DNA of 64,000 nucleotides from Paraburkholderia antibiotica (GTDB lineage: Bacteria > Pseudomonadota > Gammaproteobacteria > Burkholderiales > Burkholderiaceae): positions 62,001 through 126,000 of the forward strand of contig NZ_JABBFZ010000010.1 in assembly GCF_012927125.1 (NCBI RefSeq). The letters are read 5' to 3'. The translations under genes were made by a program, and so were the position numbers. A model generated the notes under the pieces. That model saw nothing but the letters and a program-made list of their open reading frames with translations. It did not search any database and was not told the origin of the DNA. Of this stretch, positions 41,793-50,254 are shown one piece after another. Position 1 is the first letter of the stretch. The number at the start of each line of letters is the position of its first letter.

Positions 41793-42793
41793 TGCCTGAC
41801 GCGCTTGGAACGGCAGTATTAACTACAGATCCGAATTCATGCGTGACTGTTCAATCAGGCAGGCTCTGCAAGCCTTGGCACGTTAGTCCGGAGGGATTAT
41901 CCTTTACTGCCGTGTGGGAATCCGGAGTATTAAATGGTGTATTTCGGGGACGCCAGGTGACAGAGGGGTTCATCTTAAAGGCCTATCTGGATAACGCTGG
42001 AATTCCCACCATTGGATGCGGTCATCGCATTATCCCAGCCGATCATATTGAAGTGGGCCAGGTAATCAGCCTGGAACGTGCGAGAGAGTTCAGGCGACGC
42101 GATGTTGCTGAGGTTGAAAGACGCCTGAATGCCGGTATTCATGTTCTCCTGTTTCAATACGAATACGACGCTCTCGTGAGTATTGTATATAACAGTGGAT
42201 CAGGACGTGGTGCGGATGAGATTATCCGAAAAATCAATATGGGAAATTATGATGATATGCATGAATTTATTCATGCATATCGAATTGGGGGAAATCGAGG
42301 CGTTGTAAATCGCCGTGTTGCCGAGGCGCGCCTTTTTCGTCCGGAGTTTACAATGCGTCGCATTAAAGTTAGGTTTTTTTGTTTAATTTTAGGGGTGCTA
42401 TTTTCCTCTTTTGCAAGGGCAGATTCGAATTACGTTTTTTCAGTGGAAGACTCAAATTCTGATTGCTTGCAACATCTTGGAGGGGGGTATGGCGATGTCG
42501 AGTGCTATTCCGGATTGCAGAAAAAATTGATTTCCGATAGTGAAATTTTATATAAAAAACTACACGCAACCATACCAAAAGGGAATGTCCATGAAAAATT
42601 GCTGGCCGAATACATGGCAGCGCAAAATGCTTCTGTGAAATATTGCGAATTGCCGCGCAATGCCGGGGCGGGCTGGGAAACCAGGCACGATGGCTCCATG
42701 TTTCCGGTTTTGCAGGCACAATGTATTTACAATCTGCGCAAGGCACAAAACGAATTCTTAAAAACCTTGCTTGAGATGGCAGAATGGGATTAA
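41792..42793 (+). CDS. GH24 lysozyme fused in frame to an LprI-like domain (putative effector-immunity fusion)
   Basis: A 333-residue protein. Residues about 33-185 are a T4-type lysozyme that cleaves the glycan of peptidoglycan: GLSFTAVWESG, then TEGFILKAYLDNAGIPTIGCGHR, then LFQYEYDALVSIVYN. Catalytic candidates are E58, D67 and T73, which have exactly the T4 spacing (+9, +15); E43 in WESG is an alternative Glu. The frame has no stop at the expected lysozyme end and continues at M188 into a signal-peptide-like segment (KVRFFCLILGVLFSSFARA) and an LprI/DUF1311-like domain. The ATG at 41792 overlaps the preceding stop and has GGGAGG upstream. No secretion signal precedes the lysozyme, so export would need a T6SS or similar route. 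Whether a fused product or two proteins are made is open. Confidence 0.75.
   Translation: MPDALGTAVLTTDPNSCVTVQSGRLCKPWHVSPEGLSFTAVWESGVLNGVFRGRQVTEGFILKAYLDNAGIPTIGCGHRIIPADHIEVGQVISLERAREFRRRDVAEVERRLNAGIHVLLFQYEYDALVSIVYNSGSGRGADEIIRKINMGNYDDMHEFIHAYRIGGNRGVVNRRVAEARLFRPEFTMRRIKVRFFCLILGVLFSSFARADSNYVFSVEDSNSDCLQHLGGGYGDVECYSGLQKKLISDSEILYKKLHATIPKGNVHEKLLAEYMAAQNASVKYCELPRNAGAGWETRHDGSMFPVLQAQCIYNLRKAQNEFLKTLLEMAEWD
42353..42793 (+). CDS. LprI-like periplasmic protein from an internal start (putative immunity protein)
   Basis: Nested in-frame start of the preceding entry. The ATG at 42353 has CGGAG six bases upstream (42342-42346) and begins a 146-residue protein with a classic Sec signal peptide (MRRIKVRFFCLILGVLFSSFARA-DS). 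The mature part has the spaced cysteines and Leu/Tyr-rich helix of the LprI-type DUF1311 family (VECYSGLQKKL, YKKLHATI, VKYCEL, LQAQCIYNLRKAQ). LprI of Mycobacterium is a lysozyme inhibitor. A periplasmic product would protect against the lysozyme encoded just before it. The ribosome site and signal peptide argue that it is translated separately. Confidence 0.6.
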   Translation: MRRIKVRFFCLILGVLFSSFARADSNYVFSVEDSNSDCLQHLGGGYGDVECYSGLQKKLISDSEILYKKLHATIPKGNVHEKLLAEYMAAQNASVKYCELPRNAGAGWETRHDGSMFPVLQAQCIYNLRKAQNEFLKTLLEMAEWD

Positions 42794-43238
42794 TGAATGC
42801 TGAAACTACATAGCCCGGATGAAAAATCGGGTAGTTGAGTGAATGCAGATAACTCGTTTTGCCTGGAGACATCAGAGGCGCTCCTCGGCCTGTGCCTTTT
42901 TGCCCTGCCTGAATAGGCGGGGATTTTCATTGCTTCCCGGGAGTGAGTGGAATTACTGACCTGCAGGCGATGGAATTACTTCATCAGGACTTGTGCGAGG
43001 TCGAGCGAATTGTCAATGGAGGAGTTCTTGTTATTCTGCATTTAGTTTGAATGTGAGACCATTGTCGATTTTTTATAACCGTAGAGATCGTAACGATGAT
43101 TTTTTGTAATGATTAATGGTAGGCGCTACGACCGAGTTCCACAGAAGTTTGTGGAGTACTCAGTGGGGCATAGGCAACATCCATTGGGGTTGGTCAGCTG
43201 CCGTAATGCTTAGGGTCGGCTGTTTGCTACGGGGAATT
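42794..43238. other. AT-rich spacer between the two LprI-like genes
   Basis: 445 bases. CCCTGCC (42903-42909) and GGCGGGG (42916-42922) can form a stem with one G-T pair, followed by ATTTTC, a weak terminator candidate. Otherwise I see no gene; the short open stretch just before 43239 lacks a ribosome site and may be a remnant. Confidence 0.4.
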
Positions 43239-43688
43239 ATGATGCGGCTCACTAAGCTTGCGTTTGCTCTGGTACTAACGTGTGCCAATTTTTCTGCTTC
43301 GGCGGATGACAGTTGTGAAAAAAAATCGATCACTCGTGACGACTACTTGGCATGTACAAATGAAGACACAAAAAGAATTTTAAATGATGCTGAAAAGCTC
43401 TATGAAAATATTCGCGGGAAACTGAAGGGAAAAAGTCTAAAAGAACTCGATCGTAATCACGAATTATGGGATGAAAAATCGCAATCAGATTGCAAAATTT
43501 TCGGGATGGCATTCAATGATTGGACCGACAACTACATGCCTGACACCGATTTTCAAGTTGCAGCCTGTCTGGAGGATGCGGCTAAACAGAGGCTGGAGTT
43601 TTATGAGTGGTTGTCCTGTCCGGGAGATATGGAATCATCGGAGCATCCGGAGTGCTCAGTTCTCAAGAGGATTCTCGGGAAAGGTTAG
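43239..43688 (+). CDS. Second LprI-like periplasmic protein (putative lysozyme inhibitor)
   Basis: A 149-residue secreted protein. Signal peptide MMRLTKLAFALVLTCANFSASA precedes a mature DUF1311/LprI-like domain (DDYLACTNEDTKRILNDAEKLY, ELDRNHELWDEKSQSDCKIFG, VAACLEDAAKQRLEFYEWL), with four cysteines before the tail and a fifth near PECSVL. GGGGA lies just before the tandem ATGs (43239, 43242). It is similar in plan but clearly diverged from the LprI-like domain at 42353, suggesting a second immunity gene for a related toxin. Base composition is AT-rich, unlike the core genes around it. Confidence 0.65.
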   Translation: MMRLTKLAFALVLTCANFSASADDSCEKKSITRDDYLACTNEDTKRILNDAEKLYENIRGKLKGKSLKELDRNHELWDEKSQSDCKIFGMAFNDWTDNYMPDTDFQVAACLEDAAKQRLEFYEWLSCPGDMESSEHPECSVLKRILGKG

Positions 43689-43779
43689 AAATCGCTGTGT
43701 TGTCGTATAAGCAATCAGACAGACAAGACCCGCCGCTTCGAACCTGCGGTAATCCATCTCGCTCTCCCTCCCAGCTCTT

Positions 43780-43811
43780 CCTTCCCTGCCGGCCGAAGCC
43801 GGCAAGGAAGG
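43780..43811 (-). terminator. 14-bp hairpin downstream of the large lipoprotein gene
   Basis: 43780-43793 pairs with 43798-43811 around a CGAA tetraloop with a single mismatch. It lies 12 bases past the stop of the minus-strand lipoprotein gene. No T-tract follows on either strand, so it may stabilise the 3' end rather than terminate on its own. Confidence 0.55.
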
Positions 43812-43823
43812 CGTACACCACTA

Positions 43824-46025
43824 TCAGGCCGGATCGGCGTACTTCAGCGTCCACGTGAACGTGCGGTTGGCACTGCCCGACAGCGCGAACGGCTGCGTCG
43901 TACACGCGAAATCGGAGTGCAACTGGCCGATCGGCGTGGTCGACAACGGGTTCGTCACGCCGTTCACGGTGTCGAATTGCGACAGTGCGCAACTGTCGAA
44001 ACCGGTAGTGGCGTAATGAGTCGCGGGGCTATTCGCGTAGTTGACGGAGAAGCCGTCGCTATTCGCAGTCGTGTTCTGGAAATCCGCGAACGATGTGTAG
44101 TCTGTCTCGACCGCGAGATTGCCGGTCAACGTCGCCGAACTCAGCGTGTCGGTGCGCGTCATCGTGCCGTGGCTGAACGTCATCACCGTATGCACCTGCA
44201 GATCGAGATCCGTCGTGTAGGCGGCGTTCTTCGTCGCTTGCCGGAACTTCGCGGTGTCGAACGTGACGACTACCTGACCGTTGGTTTCCTGCACGTTCAG
44301 ATTCTTGTAGTACGTGACCGGGATATAGGTCTTGCCGCTATACGTGACTTGCGGAATCAGCAGCGCATACGCCAGATCCGTCGTGCCGTACGCCAGATTG
44401 TCCGACGATGGCGCCGGGTAGTACGGCGTGAACGAGTTGTAGTCCGGCGCCTGACTCAGGTTCAGATTGATCACGCGCTGACCGTCGCGCACCGTGATCA
44501 GCGCCGCGCTATACGGATGGGCGGTATCGGTCGGCTGGTTGTACCAGGTCAGCGTGTAATGCGGCTTCGTGTCGAGATAGGCCTGCATGTCGGCATCGGA
44601 CAGCGGTGCCTTGCCGTTGAAACCGAGCTTGTCCCACCACGCATTCACGTACATGTACTGGTGCAACAGGCTGAAGTTCTCGCCCATCACGCGAGGCTTG
44701 CCGCGATACGCGTCGGTGCCGCGGCCCTTCACCCACATGTTCACCGACGGCGTCGGCAGCGTCGGGTCGTACCAGAAGTTGCTAAAGCGTAGCGCCGACT
44801 TGTAGATGTACGTGTACGCGACTTTCATTTCCTGATCGGTCAGGATGCCGGCATTGGCGGCGGCGGTCAGCACTTCCATGAATGCCGAGTCGCCGTACGG
44901 GCCGATCGAGCGGCCATAGTTGAAGCCTTCGCCGTTGGTATTGAGCTGCGGAAGAATCAGATTGACCGAATTGCGCAGATACGATTTGAGCTCCGGCGTC
45001 AGGTTGGCCTGATTGCCCATTTCCAGCGTACGTTCGGTGACTTCGCCGATCAGCAGCGTGCTGTAACGGTCGTAGCGCGCCTGGTCGTAATAGGTCGTGT
45101 GCGTATTCGAGGCTTCGTCGGAGAAGCCGCCCGACGAGTCGTTGCGGATGTGTTTGGTGAGCGTGTACAGCAGCGCATCGCGCGCGTTCATCGTTGCCAC
45201 GCTTGCGTCGGTGGTCGACGAGAACGTCGGGTTGCTCCAGCCGAGTTTCTGCCGCAGGCCGGCAATGCCGTACGACACCGCGTAGTAGTTCTGTGCGGTA
45301 TTGAGCGACGCGACATCGATCGGCGTGCCGGTCGCCGGGCAGGTGTCGGTCTTGCCGCTCGCGTCGGCGCCGAACATGTCGCAGAAGGTCAGGCGGGCTT
45401 GCAGCGTCTTCAGCATCGCATCGCTGAACACTTCGTTCAGCATGCCGTGCGCCTGGAAGTTGTTCAGCGCGACCAGATAGTAGTACTCGCCCCAGGAGGT
45501 GTTGGCGTACGTGTAATTGGCGCCGCTCATCTGCGTCATCATCGCGGTCGTGATCTTCTGATACGTCGCCAGATAATCCGCGTAGGCCGGGTCACCTTTC
45601 GTTTTCATATCGATCAATATCCACGACAGGCCGAGCGCGAGTTTGCCGGGCAGGAATTTGTCGCCGGTATTCGTGTCGAGCACATGGACGGGGCTGCCAT
45701 CGCCGAGATCCATGACGACCTGAGTGAAATCGGACGATTTCCGGATCAGATCGAACAGCGCTCGCATTTGCCCCATCATCGTGATCGGAATGCCTGCGTC
45801 CGGCGGCACGCTGGTGTCCGCCGCGCCATAGACGATACCGTGCAGCGAGATGGCGCCGTTTTTCGACGGATCGTCGGTGGAGGCGGGCGAACTTGTCGAC
45901 GGCGAACTGGGGGAACTTGCCGTCGACGGCGAATCGTCGTGGGTACTGCCGCCGCAGGCGCTGAACAGCAGGGCGGTGGCGGCGCTGAGGGCAAATGCAA
46001 GCGTTGTTTTCTTCGATGAAAGCAT
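43824..46025 (-). CDS. Large lipoprotein, possible polysaccharide-lyase-like enzyme
   Basis: A 733-residue protein I do not recognise by name. The N-terminus ends in a lipobox (LLFSAC) followed by a Ser/Pro/Thr linker to about residue 55. Residues about 60-470 are largely helical with repeated aromatic motifs (WGEYYYLVALNN, GFNYGRSIGPYGDSAFMEVL, NFSLLHQYMYVNAWWDKLGF), and about 480-733 are beta-rich. A helical toroid followed by beta-sandwiches is the plan of several polysaccharide lyases (PL8 and heparinase-like families), so a secreted lyase is my best guess, with low certainty. GGAGA precedes the ATG. It lies beside the lysozyme island but on the opposite strand. Confidence 0.65.
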   Translation of the reverse strand: MLSSKKTTLAFALSAATALLFSACGGSTHDDSPSTASSPSSPSTSSPASTDDPSKNGAISLHGIVYGAADTSVPPDAGIPITMMGQMRALFDLIRKSSDFTQVVMDLGDGSPVHVLDTNTGDKFLPGKLALGLSWILIDMKTKGDPAYADYLATYQKITTAMMTQMSGANYTYANTSWGEYYYLVALNNFQAHGMLNEVFSDAMLKTLQARLTFCDMFGADASGKTDTCPATGTPIDVASLNTAQNYYAVSYGIAGLRQKLGWSNPTFSSTTDASVATMNARDALLYTLTKHIRNDSSGGFSDEASNTHTTYYDQARYDRYSTLLIGEVTERTLEMGNQANLTPELKSYLRNSVNLILPQLNTNGEGFNYGRSIGPYGDSAFMEVLTAAANAGILTDQEMKVAYTYIYKSALRFSNFWYDPTLPTPSVNMWVKGRGTDAYRGKPRVMGENFSLLHQYMYVNAWWDKLGFNGKAPLSDADMQAYLDTKPHYTLTWYNQPTDTAHPYSAALITVRDGQRVINLNLSQAPDYNSFTPYYPAPSSDNLAYGTTDLAYALLIPQVTYSGKTYIPVTYYKNLNVQETNGQVVVTFDTAKFRQATKNAAYTTDLDLQVHTVMTFSHGTMTRTDTLSSATLTGNLAVETDYTSFADFQNTTANSDGFSVNYANSPATHYATTGFDSCALSQFDTVNGVTNPLSTTPIGQLHSDFACTTQPFALSGSANRTFTWTLKYADPA

Positions 46026-46799
46026 TTTTGTCTCCAGATTTTTAATTAATGGCGGGGTGATTAATTTTTGCGATTTTTATGGCTATGTTTTTAACTCCTC
46101 TGGTAAAAATTGAATTGCGGTTGTTTTGAATGCATTCAATGTCACGATTCTCTTTGATATCAGTCGTCAGACAACAAAAAATCAACAGGCAAATGCTGCC
46201 CATAGAGAGCGTAGTTCCGTTCTCTAGCGCGGGTACTATTTATCCCTCTAAGGTCCTGTTTTTGAGCGTCTCCTGAGGCGAGTGTCGCTACGACGCAGTT
46301 TCGCTATTTGCGGATTTGCATCGGATTAACATCGTGTAAGTCGTAGGAAATCATATCTCAAAGAAGATTGCAAGCAGGGTGAAATGAGTCTGGCGGGCAT
46401 GCAAACTTCATTAATCAGGTTCGGAGGGACTTCACCGACACTCCTGGAACAGGTGATTTATTCGATGATTTTGACGGCGAATATCGGATGGTTTTTCGAT
46501 GTGAAGTTAGTTAGGGTGCCAAAGCATTTCGTGCCGCTAAGGCCGACGCATTGCTTTCGCCTGGATCGCGGCCGGCTTCGAAATCGATTACACGGTGGGC
46601 GTTTTCTTCTGGAAACGGTCGTTTAAGTTAAACGTTTTCCTTGCCGGTTAAGGGCTTGGATTCGGGCAAAAAATTAACTAGGAATCCTCCCTATCTGCGG
46701 CGCGGAACACGCCAATCTGCCGGTCGGATCGCGAGTCCGCCGCCCATCGGCTAAGATACGGCCCGCCATGCATTTTTTAGAACAGAAGGAGTGGTTTCA
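46026..46799. other. AT-rich region upstream of the large lipoprotein gene
   Basis: 774 bases. It must contain the lipoprotein promoter. An 80-residue open stretch at 46384-46626 has no ribosome site or family resemblance, and another frame in the same place reads like a short membrane-protein fragment, so a decayed gene is possible. No repeat or tRNA is visible. Confidence 0.4.
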
Positions 46800-47132
46800 A
46801 TGATCCAACCGAGCAACGTTTTCAAGGACAATCTTGCCCAGATGCCGGTGATCGACGGCATCGCGCGCCTCGATCTGGTCGACGGCAAGGGCGCCGTGGT
46901 TGCCAGTATCGAGAACAAGCCGGGCAAGCAGGGCTCGCTCGCGCTCTATAACTACCTGCGCGGCGCGTTCGCTACGCTGGATGCGAAGGCCGCCGAGCAC
47001 GGCCTCGCGCTGTTCGCCGAGCACACGGCCGACGCGCGTAATCGTCCGGGCGCACACCCGAACGTCGACATCCTGCTCGCGATCGTCGCGGGCGGTGGGC
47101 CGCTGCGTATCGAGGCGGTACCGGCATCCTGA
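46800..47132 (+). CDS. DUF2322 family protein
   Basis: A 110-residue conserved cytoplasmic protein of proteobacteria with unknown function. The DUF2322-like pattern runs through the protein (FKDNLAQMPVIDGIARLDL, KPGKQGSLALYNYL, HPNVDILL, PLRIEAV). The ATG at 46800 has AAGGAG eight bases upstream; a GTG nine bases earlier lies inside that ribosome site and is not used. No operon partner is evident. A GC-rich inverted repeat with T-rich loop at 47152-47181 could terminate it. Confidence 0.8.
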   Translation: MIQPSNVFKDNLAQMPVIDGIARLDLVDGKGAVVASIENKPGKQGSLALYNYLRGAFATLDAKAAEHGLALFAEHTADARNRPGAHPNVDILLAIVAGGGPLRIEAVPAS

Positions 47133-47365
47133 GTCCGGTCGAGGTTTTTCCGCCGCAGGTTAGACGTTTTCCTGCGGCCGCCGCGAATCCGGATGGCCCA
47201 ATAAGTGGATTCGCGGCTCGTCGACACGCATTCTTCAGTAGAAACCCTTGTTTTTTCAAAGACATCGGATTGGCTTCAGATTCGGCTTCTATTCGGCGAA
47301 TTGAAAAGCCCAGGGCGAGCGCACACTGGTTTCGTGTCATCGCGCCTTTCCGCCAGGAGCTTCAG

Positions 47366-47635
47366 ATGTCTTCCCGCCACGCTAAACCCCGTCAGTTCGA
47401 CGCCGAGTCGCCGGAATTCGCCGTTTCCGGTCCCGACGCCGACGTCATGCGCGACTTGCAGTACGGTTCCGAAGCGATCCTGCGTCTCGCGAGCGACGCG
47501 CATGCGGCTATTGCGCGCAGCGACGCGGCGGCAGCGGAGGCCGCGCGCCACTCGCTAGAAAAGCAATTGAAGCTGACCACCACGTTGATCGACACATTGC
47601 TGTTCGGCTCGCCCGAGCGGTCCGTGCTGCATTGA
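47366..47635 (+). CDS. Small hypothetical protein (89 aa)
   Basis: Starts at an ATG with AGGAG seven bases upstream. The protein is polar and probably helical (DVMRDLQYGSEAILRLASDAHAA and SLEKQLKLTTTLIDTLL regions), with no signal peptide, cysteine motif or recognised family. In-frame sequence upstream to 47270 lacks a ribosome site. It is the first of three closely spaced small genes (47366, 47697, 47921) that may form an operon. Confidence 0.6.
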   Translation: MSSRHAKPRQFDAESPEFAVSGPDADVMRDLQYGSEAILRLASDAHAAIARSDAAAAEAARHSLEKQLKLTTTLIDTLLFGSPERSVLH

Positions 47636-47696
47636 TCACCCGCGCGGCAGCGGCATCACCGTATTAACCCGTAGTCCCGACGTTGTGGAAACTGAC

Positions 47697-47840
47697 ATGA
47701 GCGCTTTGACGGTAGTTCTTTGCATCTGGGCGATGGCTGCGCTTTGCGCGATCCTGTTCATCCGCGGCGCAAGCCCACGCGTCGAGCGCGAGCCGCAACC
47801 GTCGCGCGCCCGTCAGTCGCGCTATTCGATCGCCGAGTAA
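47697..47840 (+). CDS. Small single-pass membrane protein (47 aa)
   Basis: Translates to 47 residues: one hydrophobic helix from about residue 3 to 23 (LTVVLCIWAMAALCAILFI) followed by a short Arg-rich tail ending in SIAE. It sits in the gap between two other small genes on the same strand, 61 bases after the first. The ribosome site (GTGGAA) is weak. The clean helix plus positive tail (positive-inside pattern) supports a real small membrane protein. Confidence 0.5.
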   Translation: MSALTVVLCIWAMAALCAILFIRGASPRVEREPQPSRARQSRYSIAE

Positions 47841-47920
47841 GCGGCGGGAGCAACGGGGTAACATGAGGTGCGCCGGCGCTGGCCGGGCGCACCGACGATG
47901 TTCCCACCGGAGGTTCTCGC

Positions 47921-48148
47921 ATGGACACACATTCGATTCTCGGCATGCTGCATGCCGAAGAGGCTTTGCTGGTTTCCATCGTGCGGTCGCTGCCCGACGA
48001 CATCAAGCGCAAAGTCGCCAACGACTTCCACGAGCAGGCGCTGCTCGCCGAAACCTCGCATCTGAATCCGACGACTCACCACGAAGCGAGCGATACATTC
48101 AGGACTCACGTTCGGCGTCTGTCGAACATGCTCGCTTCGTTGTCTTAA
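47921..48148 (+). CDS. Small hypothetical protein (75 aa)
   Basis: ATG preceded by GGAGG at good spacing. The 75 residues form a predicted helical hairpin (SILGMLHAEEALLVSIVRSLP, then HHEASDTFRTHVRRLSNML) with several histidines. No family is recognised. It is the third gene of the small-protein run and may be co-transcribed with the two before it. Confidence 0.6.
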   Translation: MDTHSILGMLHAEEALLVSIVRSLPDDIKRKVANDFHEQALLAETSHLNPTTHHEASDTFRTHVRRLSNMLASLS

Positions 48149-48378
48149 CTAATTTTTCCTCACACCGGGGGCGGCTAATTTGCGCCGTCCTCGCGTCGAC
48201 CTGGGCCGCTTGCGGCGCGAGCTATTAGGGGCAGCTTAAGCCTGACTTAAGAAAACGTCCCTAGGCTTGCCACCACCTTCATGCAGCGCTTCATGCAGAG
48301 TCTGGAAGCGCTGATTCAACGAAACCACCTCGTCGTGCGTGCCTTTCGCGCATGCGACGGTCGACATGCTGTCAATCA

Positions 48379-49452
48379 ATGTCTCTATCTGTAGCTCGCA
48401 TCCTGCCGGGGCGCGCCGGCAAGATCATTGTTGTGTGTGCAATGAGCTCGGTGTGCGCGGCGTATCTGCTGACTCATCAACGCGTCAAGCGTAACGACGA
48501 GGCAAACGTGTCGCTCGTCAGCAAGGACTCGACGGGGGCCGGCGCACGTGTGCCCAACGCGGCTTCGGCCCAGCCGGGTGCGGTGCCGCGCGATCCCGCC
48601 GCAGCGGCGCAGCAAGCCGCGCCGGCGCCGGCATTTACGGTCCGCAAGGCCGCGGTCAAGCGCACCTTCGCGGCGGCCGCGCAAAGCATGGGCGTCGACG
48701 CGGGCACCACCGCGATGCTCACGCGCGTCTTTCACGACGAACTCGATCTGTCGCGCGATCTGAAACCCGGCGATCAGCTCAGCGCGGTGTTCGACAATAG
48801 CGCCACCGACGGCAACACGAGCGACACCGCCAGCAAGGACGGCGTCGCGAGCGCTGACGCCGCCGGCGAACCTCTCGCGGTTCGCATCGTGCACGGCGCG
48901 ACGACTCACGAAGTGTTCCTGCACAAAGATCTGCAAGGCAAGCCGTTCTATTACCTGAAAGACGGCACGAGCGCCGGGCCGGCATTCGAGCGCTATCCGC
49001 TCGATTTCACGCGTGTGTCGTCGGAATTCTCGTTGCGCCGTTTCGATCCGGTCGTGCATCGCTGGCAAAGTCACGACGGCGTCGATCTAGCCGCGCCGGT
49101 CGGCACGCCCGTGCGGGCGACCGCGCGCGGCGTGATCCGCTTTATCGGTCATCAGACCGGCTACGGCAAAGTGGTCATGATCCAGAACCCGCCGCCGTAT
49201 TCGACGACCTTCGCGCATCTGTCGCGTTTCGCCAAAGGGTTGCGGCACGGTAGCCATGTGAAGCGCAATCAGGTGATCGGTTATGTCGGCACGACGGGTT
49301 GGGCGACCGGACCGCATCTGCATTACGAGGTGCACGTGAACAACGTGCCGCAAGATCCGTTGAAGGTCGAACTGCCGCAAAAAACCGCGCTACGTGCCGA
49401 CGAATTGCAGCGTTTCGAGGCGCGTGTCGCGCAGTTGACCGCGCTGCTGTGA
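48379..49452 (+). CDS. M23-family peptidoglycan peptidase
   Basis: A 357-residue LytM-type protein. An N-terminal TM/signal anchor (about 10-35) is followed by a Pro/Ala-rich linker, an OapA/LysM-adjacent-like domain (LDLSRDLKPGDQLSAVFDN) and the peptidase domain: first zinc ligands SHDGVDLAAP, catalytic motif HLHYEVHVN. In family knowledge these cleave cross-bridge peptides in cell-wall remodelling or activate amidases. The start is uncertain: 48379 and 48352 are both in frame and neither has a good ribosome site. It is followed by an 800-base gene-free region. Confidence 0.85.
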   Translation: MSLSVARILPGRAGKIIVVCAMSSVCAAYLLTHQRVKRNDEANVSLVSKDSTGAGARVPNAASAQPGAVPRDPAAAAQQAAPAPAFTVRKAAVKRTFAAAAQSMGVDAGTTAMLTRVFHDELDLSRDLKPGDQLSAVFDNSATDGNTSDTASKDGVASADAAGEPLAVRIVHGATTHEVFLHKDLQGKPFYYLKDGTSAGPAFERYPLDFTRVSSEFSLRRFDPVVHRWQSHDGVDLAAPVGTPVRATARGVIRFIGHQTGYGKVVMIQNPPPYSTTFAHLSRFAKGLRHGSHVKRNQVIGYVGTTGWATGPHLHYEVHVNNVPQDPLKVELPQKTALRADELQRFEARVAQLTALL

Positions 49453-50254
49453 GCGGTTGCCGTCTCAGCTTTGCGACACGTGTGTCCGCATCAGGTAAGC
49501 ACGACTTCGTCTGATCAGGTGCCGGCAATTCTGACCGATGCGGCGCGCAAACCTTTGCTGATCAGGATGGCCTCGGGTTTTCCCGCGCGAGTCGAATCGA
49601 CGTCGGTGCTCGCGCATACGAGCGGTGTCGCGACTGCGCGGTGTCTCAATTCCGAGGCATCACGTACGATCGGGTTCGCGTGACGGTGACGCGATAGCGC
49701 CTGCGCAGTCTCTCATCCTTGTCCGGCAAGGCTTTGACCTGTCATGGCATAGCCATTGCAATAACTGGCTCACAAGAACTACACACGTTGCAGCCAGATA
49801 CAGACGCAGTGAACAAATACTGACGGCAGCATGAGTCTTCGTGATTCGCGTTCGGGGAGGATGGCGCGTCTTGCGAGATGCGGCGGGGCCAACATAAAGC
49901 AGCTATCGACAATAACGACGACGCGAGCAGGCGATACGGCAGTAGGTATCGGCCGCTCGCGATCGCGATGGCGTAAAACGATGACCTCGCCAATTTTTCT
50001 GTCTTTGCGGACGGATTTGAATTTGCGGTTGTCTGGCGATCACAGTGTCTCGCCGATCAGCGCAAAGCCCGCTTGCGCGGCGGCCGGCAGACTGCGAAGA
50101 TCACGCTAACGTTCCTGTTGTTGCCGAATCTCCGCTGTCCCCGACGTTTGCGACGCTTCGAGCCGAGCCGCTCGCATCGCGTAGGCTGTCACGCGAAGGC
50201 ACGCGCGGGGAGCGTTCACTCTACGAATTTGCATCCGCTGCGCCGGGGAATTCC
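49453..50254. other. Gene-free region of 802 bases
   Basis: No open stretch here has a ribosome site plus protein-like composition; short reads on both strands are Arg/Ser/Thr-rich or have isolated hydrophobic starts without support. No tRNA, repeat or strong terminator is visible. It may hold decayed sequence or an unrecognised RNA. Confidence 0.4.

Noticed and set aside
41325..43688. Prophage lysis cassette
   Set aside because: A lysozyme is present, but there is no holin, spanin, integrase, att repeat or phage structural gene, and the secreted LprI-like proteins fit immunity better.
46384..46626. An 80-residue plus-strand gene
   Set aside because: No ribosome site, no recognisable motif, and other frames across the same bases look equally plausible; treated as possible remnant.
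49742..49993. An 83-residue minus-strand gene with a hydrophobic start
   Set aside because: No ribosome site, Ser/Cys-rich random-looking remainder and no family resemblance.
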